From the NCBI GenBank assembly GCA_030625685.1, contig DAOUQJ010000013.1, positions 1 through 49,398 of the forward strand: a DNA stretch of 49,398 nt, given 5' to 3'. Each line of letters starts with the position of its first letter. The first letter of the stretch is position 1. This document shows positions 36,308 to 44,173 of this stretch, in pieces. This DNA comes from Oscillospiraceae bacterium. Lineage in GTDB: Bacteria > Bacillota > Clostridia > Oscillospirales > Oscillospiraceae. A program made the position numbers and the translations under genes. Under the pieces are notes generated by a model. It made no database searches. It was not told where the DNA came from and saw only the letters and a list, made by a program, of their open reading frames with translations.

Positions 36308-36483
36308 TCATCATCACCTTCACCCCTAATAGATAGCACTGCGCCAATCATAATAAGTACCCCTCCAGTGATTAGACCTGCCGGAAAGTAAATCATTCCT
36401 GTGCCTACTGCTACAGTTGCTGCACCAGCTAGAAGTGCAAGTTCTGTCATTGAGTTGTATAGTCCCTTTACAAGTTTCTTCAT
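36304..36483 (-). CDS. Small two-TM membrane protein in the packaging module
   Basis: A 59-residue protein with a strong RBS (AAAGGAGAACCG before ATG). It begins MKKLVKGLYNSMTELALLAG, has hydrophobic segments at about 14-33 and 34-51, and ends RGEGDDE. Its TGA overlaps the portal ATG. The role is unknown; a small membrane protein between terminase and portal recurs in many Firmicutes phages, perhaps affecting prohead assembly at the membrane (inference). Confidence 0.8.
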   Translation of the reverse strand: MKKLVKGLYNSMTELALLAGAATVAVGTGMIYFPAGLITGGVLIMIGAVLSIRGEGDDE

Positions 36484-36516
36484 CGGTTCTCCTTTCTGGT
36501 ATCAAATGTCGACACG

Positions 36517-38337
36517 CTATAATGAAAAATCCTCTCGGTCCATCGCATCAGCAAGCGTTGTGGACGTTCTGCTTACCATCGCACGTGCCAGCGCATTCAT
36601 GAATGCGGCCACAGGGTCAATGCGTTCCGTATCGTCCTTGTGTTTCTTGCTGAGCTTAATATCTTCATAGTTGTTTTGCACTTCGATGGCATTAGCAAGA
36701 CACCTTATAACGAGAGGGTTTTCTTCTAAAATAATTTGCCCCTGAAGCAAAAGTTCTCGGAAACTTTTGACTGCAAGGTTCTGCCCAGCACAGGTCTGCG
36801 CCACTTCTACACAAAAATCATCATTATTGCGTTCTTCTCGCATTTTGATGGCAAGGTCTGTTGCGTTATGGCCGTCATAGTCAACTTCTTTCACTTTCCA
36901 CTGATGTTCTCGCTCTCCAGCACAAATCCAGTTATTCACATAGCTGTTGTCAGTCACGTCACCTGGTGTCAGAGTGCAATATCCTGCCTTCGCCCATGCG
37001 ATGTAAGCTACTTGGTCAGTTTTTTCATGTCGTTCTGCACCGTTTTCCGGCATAAATCCATGCGCTTTGATGGCGATTTTCCCATCTTCCAGCATAAATA
37101 TTGCGCCAACTCCCGAAAGGTCAATGCGTTTTCCAAGGTCAAAACCACAGTAGCACTCTCGACCATCGGTCAGTTTTGCAAATTCTTCCCGTGATATTTG
37201 CGCATTTTTCGCTAGTTTCATGCAGTTTTCATCCAAATAGCGATTCACACTGCCAGTTTGCCACTGACACATGCGCCTGGTGAGAAATTGTCTAATTTTA
37301 TGAGGATCATTTGAACCATAAGCAGCTGTATATTCTGTATTGATTTGTTCTAATAAAAATTTGCTGTAATCATTCGGATAGCGCAGACAAGGATTTGCTT
37401 TGAGCCACAGAGCTTTATCATGAGGATTATCCTCAACATCAAGTTCACGAATCATCACAAAATATGTTTCATCATCTTTTCCTTTATCCAAGACGAGTTT
37501 TGCATACTCTTCTTCTCTATAGCACGGTTTACTTTGCGCATCGTCACCAGCTGTCGTAATAACATCAATTAATGACTGAGGCCGTTTTCCAAAGGAGTTC
37601 AGGCCAATATCATAAATATCCGATGTAGGATGAGCATGATATTCATCCACTACGAAATAACTTGGAGCACCTGAGTCTTTGTTCTTGGTGTCTTTAGAGA
37701 GTGCCCTCATATATCCACCACGTTTACGATGCACTACTGGATTTGAGCGCGGAATGATCAGACGTTTCTCTATGTTTGGACTCACCTGTGCTATTTTCTT
37801 TGCATCCCCAAATACACGCATCGCTTGCCCACGGTCAACAGCAGCACATTCTATTTCTGGTTCCTGTTCCCATTCGGCCAATTCTGGATGATATGGCGGA
37901 TATAAGGCATCCGCACACATATGATAAAGTGCTTGTCCAGATTTCTCGGTGCTTTTGAAATTTCCCCTTGCTCGTTTGTTGTATGTGCGCTTGAATCTTC
38001 TCGCCCCTGATTCCTTATGTACCCATCCATAAGTACAACCCAGGTCAAACACTTGCCATGGCTGTAGCTCAATTGGTTTTTTTTGCTCCACTCCACGTAC
38101 TTGAAAGCATTGGCCAAACCAACGCACAATGCGATCAGCACGAGTAGCATCGAAAATATAGGGAAAATCCTTGGTGCCTTGCCGTTTCAAATCGTCCAAA
38201 TGCCGTTGGCATGCCAGCTTTTCATAAATAGAACACTGGTCTTTGAGTTTCCCCTGTACGACTTGTTTTGCATACTTGCTGACAGGATGGTGCAGTCCAC
38301 TTTGCCGTCTTACTTTGTTAGCAGCCAAACAAGTCAC
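36517..38337 (-). CDS. Terminase large subunit
   Basis: A 606-residue TerL that packages DNA. Visible: the ATPase region with KRARGNFKSTEKSG (about 139-152) in Walker A position, Walker B-like FVVDEYHAHP (about 224-233), and the nuclease domain with GFDLGKRIDLSGVG (about 396-409). The likely start is GTG at 38337 with AGAAGG only 3-4 bases away; TTG at 38328 is the alternative. HK97/P27 partner type. Confidence 0.93.
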   Translation of the reverse strand: MTCLAANKVRRQSGLHHPVSKYAKQVVQGKLKDQCSIYEKLACQRHLDDLKRQGTKDFPYIFDATRADRIVRWFGQCFQVRGVEQKKPIELQPWQVFDLGCTYGWVHKESGARRFKRTYNKRARGNFKSTEKSGQALYHMCADALYPPYHPELAEWEQEPEIECAAVDRGQAMRVFGDAKKIAQVSPNIEKRLIIPRSNPVVHRKRGGYMRALSKDTKNKDSGAPSYFVVDEYHAHPTSDIYDIGLNSFGKRPQSLIDVITTAGDDAQSKPCYREEEYAKLVLDKGKDDETYFVMIRELDVEDNPHDKALWLKANPCLRYPNDYSKFLLEQINTEYTAAYGSNDPHKIRQFLTRRMCQWQTGSVNRYLDENCMKLAKNAQISREEFAKLTDGRECYCGFDLGKRIDLSGVGAIFMLEDGKIAIKAHGFMPENGAERHEKTDQVAYIAWAKAGYCTLTPGDVTDNSYVNNWICAGEREHQWKVKEVDYDGHNATDLAIKMREERNNDDFCVEVAQTCAGQNLAVKSFRELLLQGQIILEENPLVIRCLANAIEVQNNYEDIKLSKKHKDDTERIDPVAAFMNALARAMVSRTSTTLADAMDREDFSL

Positions 38338-38351
38338 ATCCCTTCTTATTT

Positions 38352-38852
38352 TTAATCACCAAACAGCTCATCTGCTTCCTCTACCAGTCTCGCTTCTGCT
38401 CGTTTACGCATGAGACGAACACGGCCACTTGGTGTAAGACCTAATGCAGTTTGTGCTTGCAAGATTGCCTTTTCTAGAGAAATGAGCTTACTATTAAGCG
38501 CATCCAATTTAGCGACAGTCTCCAACCTTTTTTCTAAATCATTTTCTTCGTCTGCATCCTTTAGCATTTTTTGAACTAGTTCACTCAAAGAATCTCTTCT
38601 TGAGAGTTGCGAACAGAGAACACCCAAAGCTTCAGTATCTAAATCATCCAGGAGAGTAATACCTTCCATTCTTTTGACGGTATCATTCCAGTACTTTTTG
38701 GCTCTTAGATCACTGCGCACATACTTAGGCATTTTGAGTTTCACAGTTTCACGATTTGGAAGCGTTTCTTCTTCAGCTTTTTTCCTTGCTTCGAGTTCTT
38801 CAGCTGTCCAATGCTTAGAAGTTTGCTCCGTTACTTTCGCATGTGCTGGCAT
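38352..38852 (-). CDS. Terminase small subunit, P27 family
   Basis: A 166-residue protein from the ATG at 38852, chosen because AAGGAG lies 6 bases upstream; the open frame extends further left-to-right to 39038 but through the likely cos DNA. It recognises packaging DNA. Marks: KHWTAEELEARKKAEEET, YVRSDLRAKKYWNDTVKRME and LKDADEENDLEKRLETVAKL (about 97-117), then KAILQAQTALGLTPSGRVRL, the P27 end motif. Confidence 0.92.
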   Translation of the reverse strand: MPAHAKVTEQTSKHWTAEELEARKKAEEETLPNRETVKLKMPKYVRSDLRAKKYWNDTVKRMEGITLLDDLDTEALGVLCSQLSRRDSLSELVQKMLKDADEENDLEKRLETVAKLDALNSKLISLEKAILQAQTALGLTPSGRVRLMRKRAEARLVEEADELFGD

Positions 38853-39064
38853 GGTTTCTCCTTTCTGCTTTCCCAAAATCTTCATTGGGGAATTTTTCTC
38901 ACAGACGAGTTCGCTCGGGGTGTTCGATCCCCTTCCCTGAAACTTCTTGAGGGTGGGGGGAGGGTTTGGCATCTTCGATGCCTCGCACACACGCTCGCTT
39001 GCATGTGCTAGAGCATGCACCCGTGTACCTGAGCGCATACACGTAGCTTCGTTTCATTTTGCAT
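38853..39064 (-). other. Probable cos/packaging region
   Basis: A 212-bp gap between HNH and TerS, unusually rich in small GC hairpins: CGAG-TTCG-CTCG (38906-38917), GGGG-N8-CCCC (38917-38932), GGCATC-TTC-GATGCC (38968-38982) and TGCATG-N8-CATGCA near 39002-39021, plus a G-rich run at 38951-38964. In cos phages with HNH/TerS pairs the cohesive site lies here (established pattern). The nick positions cannot be read. Confidence 0.55.
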
Positions 39065-39436
39065 TCAGAAAAATGCACCGTTTTTGCTTCGTTCTTGAGC
39101 CTGTTCCAACGCGGTCTTTTTGTCATGATGATACTTGCAAAGCGACTGCAAATTTGTTTCGTCTGTGAACAACGTCCAGTCACCACGGTGTGGCCTAACA
39201 TGGTCGACCACTGTCGCTTTCGTTCGCATGCCTTGCTTGTCACATTCAGCACACCACGGTTCATGGATTAGCTGACTAGGACGCAACTTCCGTTTCCATA
39301 TCGTCTTACCGTACCAGCTGTGATAATCAGCACTTGCTTTCCTCTGATGCTTTGGCTTGTGCTTTGCACAGTAGCCATCTCTTGTCAGTTCTGAACATCC
39401 TGGATGCTTACATGGTCTCAGTGGTTTACTTGCCAT
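39065..39436 (-). CDS. HNH endonuclease (packaging-associated)
   Basis: A 123-residue protein. N-terminal zinc site CKHPGCSELTRDGYCAKH (9-26), then the HNH core with CAEC, VVDHVRPHRGD (about 79-89) and NLQSLCKYHHDKKT (about 97-110). HNH proteins next to terminase genes help cleave cos DNA. It is separated from TerS by the hairpin-rich region. Confidence 0.93.
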   Translation of the reverse strand: MASKPLRPCKHPGCSELTRDGYCAKHKPKHQRKASADYHSWYGKTIWKRKLRPSQLIHEPWCAECDKQGMRTKATVVDHVRPHRGDWTLFTDETNLQSLCKYHHDKKTALEQAQERSKNGAFF

Positions 39437-39467
39437 AGGCTATCACCTCCTTGCGAGCAAACAAAAA

Positions 39468-39518
39468 AGCCGGAACCAACAATCATATGCTTTCGCATAT
39501 TGATCATCGGCTCCGGCT
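39468..39518 (-). terminator. Terminator overlapping the end of the zinc-ribbon gene
   Basis: Reading leftward, AGCCGGA ... TCCGGCT enclose an inner AATATGC-GAAA-GCATAT hairpin, followed by TTTTTT. The 5' arm lies within the last codons (ESRSR) of the zinc-ribbon gene. Confidence 0.75.
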
Positions 39519-39716
39519 CTCAAAGCACAGGCCCCTATCGATATCCACAATGTTTTCAGTTTTACAATCCCGACAAAAAGCAACTATTCGTGTCCCATGA
39601 GTGTCAGAATTAATTTTCATCAGACGCTTATTTTTTAAACATCTCGGGCAAATTAAATAACCGTCTTTCACTGTTAATATTTTACCATGTTTTGTATTTG
39701 TTTTCAATGCATTCAC
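39504..39716 (-). CDS. Zinc-ribbon protein (cysteine-rich KTR/Com-like)
   Basis: A 70-residue protein with two CxxC knuckles, CPRCLKNKRL (23-32) and CRDCKTENIVD (48-58), and the ending GLCFESRSR. Such proteins occur in phages and mobile elements and are thought to be nucleic-acid-binding regulators. It sits at the junction of early and late modules, with a terminator inside its 3' end. Confidence 0.8.
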   Translation of the reverse strand: MNALKTNTKHGKILTVKDGYLICPRCLKNKRLMKINSDTHGTRIVAFCRDCKTENIVDIDRGLCFESRSR

Positions 39717-39770
39717 GCTCCTGTTCCCTTAAGTTAATATATCTCTCAAGGCTGAAAAATATATAAAAAG

Positions 39771-40520
39771 TTATTTCTTCCTGCGCCTACGTTTTGCTTT
39801 TGGTTTTGGAGTCCTATCCCAAGATGGAGCAAGAAACTTAATATATCTATAGTGACCATACTCAGTAACATGATCACTGCTATCCTCTAGCACCAATGCA
39901 CCAGGTGGTGCCAATATAGAAGTGTCATCATCAACACGAAAGGTTTCTTGTTCTGGCTTTTTCAAATTACGAGAGCAAGACCAAAGCCGTTGCCCTAATT
40001 TTTCTCGCTGTTCCTTGCACATATACTTGGCGATGCTCTCGTAATTCTTATCACGGTCAATCCGAATGCGAACATAGTCAACATTTCCATAGTTCCACAG
40101 CTGACGAATCTCATCATAATCCTCACCGGTTGCATTGATTAATACATGGTGATGAAGACGTCCGTCTCCATGCTTACCTTCTGTTACATATATGTATCGC
40201 AGTTCCTTGCCGGCTTTTTCCCTTGCGGTCCTTAGCTTTTTCCAAAAGGCTTGCATCCTTCGTGTCGCTATCTTTCGGTCTTTCGGTAAGTGTTCGTCAT
40301 CATATGTAAGCGTACAATACAAATCATTCACACCAAAGTTTGCTGCAATCTGCAATTCAAGTTTTTGATATGCATACTTGAGGTTCATTCGTTGCTGTGC
40401 TTCAGATGATAAACTCTTTTTACCTGCTCGGACTGCACTGCTGTCTCTTAGATTCGGTGCTGGGTAAACAGCTTCCAACACAAGTGGTCCAGCTACGATT
40501 ACTTTTTTAAATTTTGACAT
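39771..40520 (-). CDS. HUH-type rolling-circle Rep-like protein (ORF2/G2P type)
   Basis: A 249-residue protein. Motif I-like LYCTLTYDDEHLP (about 67-79), the HUH motif HGDGRLHHHVLIN (about 117-129) and a Tyr helix YESIAKYMCKEQRE (about 160-173) match the rolling-circle replication-associated domain. The C-terminus is strongly basic (PKPKAKRRRRKK). HUH proteins nick DNA and bind the 5' end through Tyr. In tailed phages its role is unclear: an auxiliary nickase, or an acquired function. Confidence 0.8.
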   Translation of the reverse strand: MSKFKKVIVAGPLVLEAVYPAPNLRDSSAVRAGKKSLSSEAQQRMNLKYAYQKLELQIAANFGVNDLYCTLTYDDEHLPKDRKIATRRMQAFWKKLRTAREKAGKELRYIYVTEGKHGDGRLHHHVLINATGEDYDEIRQLWNYGNVDYVRIRIDRDKNYESIAKYMCKEQREKLGQRLWSCSRNLKKPEQETFRVDDDTSILAPPGALVLEDSSDHVTEYGHYRYIKFLAPSWDRTPKPKAKRRRRKK

Positions 40521-40779
40521 TCATGCCACTCCTATAGATTGGCTACCGACCTCCAGTCCTCTGCCTCCAATATTTTTCTATCATAAATATATGTCTTCAA
40601 TAATTCTTTGAGTTTAGAATATAATTACATAAATTCTTTACTTTCTTACATACTGCAATATTTATATCACACCATAAGATACTACTTTTTAGCCACATCT
40701 TTTTTGATAACAATTGATGTTTTTTCGTATTTTTCATCCTATTGCATCTCCTTTTCACAATATTTACTGATCACTCGGC

Positions 40780-41178
40780 CTAACAATGCAACACTTGCTT
40801 TGCTTCATTGTATGTCAAGAATACTGTTTTTCCTAATGTTTCAGCTACAATTGTTTCTCCTCTATCCACTATAATGTCAGAAAGAGTTTCTCCTACAATA
40901 TTGATAGCTTTAACGTGTAAACTCTTTATCACCTTTTCGCCATTTTCATTTTTGATTTGATATATGAAAGCTCCAACTTTTGTTGGCAACTCACGCAGTC
41001 TTCCCTCTTTTTCTGCATGATATAGTCTTTCTAGCTTTTCTAAAGGCATTGTAGAAGCCCAGCTACGTAAAGTTTGAATTGTGATTGCTAACTCATCACT
41101 GACCTCTGCAAGTTCATCCAAATTCTTTGCTTCCAAAGCATCAACGCAACCTTGGCTGATTTCCATTATCTTTCTCAT
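40780..41178 (-). CDS. Early phage protein of unknown function
   Basis: About 132 residues from the ATG at 41178, chosen for AAAGG 8 bases upstream; another ATG at 41196 overlaps the preceding gene. It has a helical first half (MEISQGCVDALEAKNLDEL ...) and a beta-rich second half (KVGAFIYQIKNENGEKVIKS ... VDRGETIVAETLGKTVFLTY). No family recognised. The 259-bp gap to 40521 holds no gene that I can see. Confidence 0.7.
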   Translation of the reverse strand: MRKIMEISQGCVDALEAKNLDELAEVSDELAITIQTLRSWASTMPLEKLERLYHAEKEGRLRELPTKVGAFIYQIKNENGEKVIKSLHVKAINIVGETLSDIIVDRGETIVAETLGKTVFLTYNEAKQVLHC

Positions 41179-41179
41179 A

Positions 41180-41347
41180 TCAATTACCTTTCTCATCTAG
41201 TTGTTTCATAATTTCAATTGCAATCTGAAGAACGGTTGCCACTTCACGATGATCATCCGCTAGTTTTTCATCATCTTGTGCTTTTGCTTTTGCTTCATGT
41301 CTTAATAATTCTGCTTCAAGCAGTTTCATTTGTGTTGGAGTAAGCAT
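41180..41347 (-). CDS. Small helical early phage protein
   Basis: A 55-residue protein with an excellent RBS (AGGAGGGAATCTT before ATG), starting 11 bases after the helicase stop. It reads MLTPTQMKLLEAELLRHEAK, continues helical and charged, and ends QLDEKGN. Its stop lies one base before the next ATG. No family recognised. Confidence 0.75.
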   Translation of the reverse strand: MLTPTQMKLLEAELLRHEAKAKAQDDEKLADDHREVATVLQIAIEIMKQLDEKGN

Positions 41348-41358
41348 AAGATTCCCTC

Positions 41359-42669
41359 CTATTTTACTGCTTTAAAATCACTGGCACGCTCTTTTGGATA
41401 AAGCGGACGAATACGTCCATTCACAGGGTACATATTCATCTTTGTTCGTCCAGTTGCACCGTGCCTATTTTTTGCAAGATTGCACACAAGAGAAACTGGA
41501 TCATTCTGTCCTGCATCTTCGTCTTTAAAACTATTAAGCAAGAGAACTCCATCTGCATCCTGTTCGATCGCTCCTGAGTCTCTCAAGTCTGTCAACTGAG
41601 GTTCTTGCATTTTCTTTGTGCGTTGTTCATTGCTTCTTGATAGCTGTGCAAGACATAAAATCGGAATGCCAAGTGAACGAGCGAGTTGTTTAAGGGCATT
41701 GGATGTCATGGTAACTTTCTCATAAATGCTTTTACCACTCTTATTTTGAATCAGTCCCAAGTAGTCAATCACTAACAGTTTGCAGTTTTTCACTTGTCGA
41801 GCCATAAACGCAATATCTTCCATTGTTGCTCCTGGCTTGCGATTAAACGTAAGTGGATTTTTTGAAAGTCGACTGGATGCTTCTGCGATTAGTTCATAAT
41901 CCTTTTCATCAATATTTCCAAGTAATATTCTGTTACTTGGGATGCCCGTATCTACCGCTAAGCGTTTGGATGAAAGCTGTTGTAAACTCATTTCCAAACT
42001 AACAAACAAAACAGATCCACCTCTCAGAGCAACCTTTTCTGCAATTTGCAAAGCCAGTGTAGTCTTGCCTACTCCTGGTCTTGCTGCCAAAATGTAAAAG
42101 CCTTCATTTACAAGACCACCACCAAGCGTTTCATCAAGTTTGTTATAGCCTGTTCGCACATAAGGTTCTTCTCCACTTTCTACTCGATCGCGATAATCTA
42201 GAAATTCAAGCATTGCTTCAGTACTGCTGACCATAGAGCTTGCTTCTTCTTTGTTATTGATTTTTTCAATATCACTCATGAGTTTTGAAGAAACAGCCAA
42301 AGGATCTTCTCTGTTGATGAGTGCAGTCGACGCTTCTTCCGTGACGGTGATTAAATGCCGTCTTTTCGCATCAGCAGAAAGCACTTCGCAGTACGCTTCA
42401 ACGTTTGCAGCTGTCAGCGTCACTTCCATAGCATGGAGCAAATAAGTGCTTGGGATGTTCGCTCCTTTTTCTGCAACTTTTTTCTGAATTGTCACAGGGT
42501 CAATAGTTGCACCATCTTTGTACATAGCTTGGACTGCTCTGAACACTGCCTTGCCAGTATCTGATTGGAAATCAAATTCAGTCAGTTTCTCCAACACGAT
42601 TGGAACTGCATTAGGGTCAATGAATATCGAACCCAGCACACTTGTTTCGGCCAGCAATTCATCATTCAT
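41359..42669 (-). CDS. DnaB-type replicative helicase
   Basis: A 436-residue protein. The N-terminal helical collar domain (MNDELLAETSVLGSIFIDPN ...) is followed by a RecA-like motor with Walker A AARPGVGKTTLAL (about 193-205), VLFVSLEMSLQQLSSKRLA and the LLVIDYLGLIQ Walker B (about 297-307). A phage-encoded hexameric helicase for replication. Its ATG overlaps the initiator stop (ATGA), so both are made together. Confidence 0.96.
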   Translation of the reverse strand: MNDELLAETSVLGSIFIDPNAVPIVLEKLTEFDFQSDTGKAVFRAVQAMYKDGATIDPVTIQKKVAEKGANIPSTYLLHAMEVTLTAANVEAYCEVLSADAKRRHLITVTEEASTALINREDPLAVSSKLMSDIEKINNKEEASSMVSSTEAMLEFLDYRDRVESGEEPYVRTGYNKLDETLGGGLVNEGFYILAARPGVGKTTLALQIAEKVALRGGSVLFVSLEMSLQQLSSKRLAVDTGIPSNRILLGNIDEKDYELIAEASSRLSKNPLTFNRKPGATMEDIAFMARQVKNCKLLVIDYLGLIQNKSGKSIYEKVTMTSNALKQLARSLGIPILCLAQLSRSNEQRTKKMQEPQLTDLRDSGAIEQDADGVLLLNSFKDEDAGQNDPVSLVCNLAKNRHGATGRTKMNMYPVNGRIRPLYPKERASDFKAVK

Positions 42670-43610
42670 TGCACAAGTCCCTCCTCTCCAATCGGTACAT
42701 CGACTTCTTCACCGTCAATGATTACTGTTTTGAACTGTCTTAGTTTTTTCGTAGCTACTGCCATTCCCTCGCTGAATTTATCAAAGCCCTCGTTGGACTC
42801 ATAAAAACTATATGCTTCACGTTCATCGAGCCATCGTTTCTGATTGAGCCATGTAGATGCATGCGGAACAAAGCGTCCGTTCTCTTTTGTCCAGTCAAAG
42901 GTTTTGACCATCCATGAAAGTGCATCCATGATTTCTTTGAACAACTGCGTACTAGGCTTGAGCCTGTCCCATTTCTTTTTTGCAGCTTGCTTGTTTTTGT
43001 GATTGGGGTATTTCTCCCAAAACTGTTCAAACAATCTATCTTTCAAAGCTTTATCTTTATGGACCACTGCCCTTTCCCCCTTGGGGGATATAGGGGGTAT
43101 ATTAGTATTTTGTTTATTAGTATTTAGTTGTGTGCGATTTTCCGACGGCGGGTTATCCGATGACGGAAAACCGCACAACGGTGCTTTTTCTTCGACCGTT
43201 GTGCAGTTTTCGCACAACGGTTCGCTCTCTTTAAGTGTCGTTTTCTTTGCGTGCAGTGGTTCATTTCCATTATCCGTTGTGCAGTTTTCGCACTGCGGTG
43301 TTTCATATACTTCATCATAAGGAATTTCATAAACTATATATTGATTCTCACCAAAGTTTCCATCGTTAGAACGCACTTGCTTGCGGATCAAATACTTGGC
43401 TTCCTCAAGTTCATTGAGAGCAGAGCGAACTGCAGCTCTGCCCTCTTTGCTATTGGATGCTAACCCACCTATGGAATAGTCCCAGTCTTTGGGAAGAGAT
43501 AGCATATAAGATAAAAGACCTTTCGCTTTGAGAGAAAGGATTTTATTTTGCAAGTGATGGTTGGACATCACTGTGAATTTCTTTCGAAGCTTCACTTCAA
43601 ATTCTGCCAT
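42666..43610 (-). CDS. Phage replication initiator (winged helix, DnaD-like)
   Basis: About 314 residues from the ATG at 43610 (GAGAGGTGG upstream). Residues 10-110 are a winged helix (KILSLKAKGLLSYMLSLPKD ... GRAAVRSALNELEEAKYL). A repetitive linker (about 115-175) holds PQCENCTT and PLCENCTT units. The C-terminal domain (LFEQFWEKYPNHKNKQAAKK, about 205-225) is helicase-loader-like. The linker DNA carries inverted repeats and an AT-rich tract, suggesting that the origin lies inside the gene. Confidence 0.87.
   Translation of the reverse strand: MAEFEVKLRKKFTVMSNHHLQNKILSLKAKGLLSYMLSLPKDWDYSIGGLASNSKEGRAAVRSALNELEEAKYLIRKQVRSNDGNFGENQYIVYEIPYDEVYETPQCENCTTDNGNEPLHAKKTTLKESEPLCENCTTVEEKAPLCGFPSSDNPPSENRTQLNTNKQNTNIPPISPKGERAVVHKDKALKDRLFEQFWEKYPNHKNKQAAKKKWDRLKPSTQLFKEIMDALSWMVKTFDWTKENGRFVPHASTWLNQKRWLDEREAYSFYESNEGFDKFSEGMAVATKKLRQFKTVIIDGEEVDVPIGEEGLVQ
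43085..43298. other. Probable phage replication origin inside the initiator gene
   Basis: Copies of GCACAACGG in both orientations: 43172-43181, 43196-43204 (inverted), 43211-43220, 43274-43282 (inverted), and a diverged CGCACTGCGG at 43289-43298. Two 25-bp units CCGTTGTGC-AGTTTTC-GCAC... are near-identical and 78 bp apart. Next to them, at 43090-43135, is an AT-rich tract with repeated TTAGTATTT. Iterons plus an AT-rich tract inside the initiator gene repeats the lambda origin plan. Confidence 0.65.
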
Positions 43611-43755
43611 GCTGTCCACCTCTCTCCCTCTTGCAAAATACTTCCATGTATGATATTCTATAAGTAGTTTCATGATTATTTCTGATAATCATATGCCCTT
43701 TGTGATGTGTCCGCATCGCAAGGGGTTTTCTTTTTGTCTTCTTATCCATCTTCAT
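43597..43755 (-). CDS. Small basic early protein (possible)
   Basis: A 52-residue frame, MKMDKKTKRKPLAMRTHHKG at its start, rich in Lys/Arg/His. Its ATG overlaps the stop of the preceding small gene (ATGA), and its end overlaps the initiator start by 14 bases, a typical phage packing. No good RBS, so it depends on coupling. No family recognised. Confidence 0.45.
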   Translation of the reverse strand: MKMDKKTKRKPLAMRTHHKGHMIIRNNHETTYRISYMEVFCKRERGGQHGRI

Positions 43756-43934
43756 GCTAACCACCCAAACCAAACTACCCAGCCTAAGAACACAAACAGC
43801 CATGGTAGTCTATCCATAATACGATTATGCAGATTTGACTTGCGCAATTTACGCTCCTGCTGTTTCTTTACTCTTTCATGATTACGATTGGCTAGATGAT
43901 AAAACTCATAACCATTACATTCAAATTGATTCAT
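43752..43934 (-). CDS. Small C-tail-anchored membrane protein
   Basis: A 60-residue protein with strong RBS AGGGAGGAG. A soluble charged N-terminal part (VKKQQERKLRKSNLHN) leads to one C-terminal TM segment LPWLFVFLGWVVWFGWLA (43-60). Role unknown; tail-anchored topology is inferred. Confidence 0.7.
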   Translation of the reverse strand: MNQFECNGYEFYHLANRNHERVKKQQERKLRKSNLHNRIMDRLPWLFVFLGWVVWFGWLA

Positions 43935-43949
43935 AAGTACTCCTCCCTT

Positions 43950-44168
43950 TTATACCAACCATCTTGCCAAAGATACCAATGAGACCATATACTTTGATGT
44001 TTTGCCTTTACCTACTTTCTTAGCTGGAAAGGTTTTGTCATTCACTAGTGTTCTTCTTTGACGACCAACCAACATGGAAACTTCTTTTAAGTCTATTGCC
44101 TCAACTCCTGGGTATTTTTCACTTAGCCGTGCAAGTTGCTCACGAAATCCTTCTTTTTCTCTTGGCAT
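43950..44168 (-). CDS. Small HTH-like early regulator
   Basis: About 72 residues from the ATG at 44168, chosen because AAGGAG lies 8 bases upstream; a GTG at 44177 is less likely. It reads MPREKEGFREQLARLSEKYP, then EAIDLKEVSMLVGRQRRTLVND, which looks like an excisionase/MerR-type HTH, then KVGKGKTSKYMVSLVSLARWL. It may be a DNA-binding accessory such as Xis or an early regulator. Confidence 0.7.
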   Translation of the reverse strand: MPREKEGFREQLARLSEKYPGVEAIDLKEVSMLVGRQRRTLVNDKTFPAKKVGKGKTSKYMVSLVSLARWLV

Positions 44169-44173
44169 TGTTA

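Noticed and set aside
38899-39264. A 121-codon minus frame overlapping HNH and the cos region
   Set aside because: Wrong frame relative to the HNH protein; it reads through hairpin DNA and has no domain.
40608-40874. An 88-codon plus frame between the Rep-like and early genes
   Set aside because: Low-complexity Tyr/Leu/Phe reading of AT-rich DNA, no RBS, and it overlaps a minus gene.
43124-43330. Repeats in the initiator gene as a CRISPR or as a separate Cys/Arg-rich ORF
   Set aside because: The repeats are only 9-25 bp, alternate in orientation and have no spacer regularity; the second frame is a shadow of the initiator.
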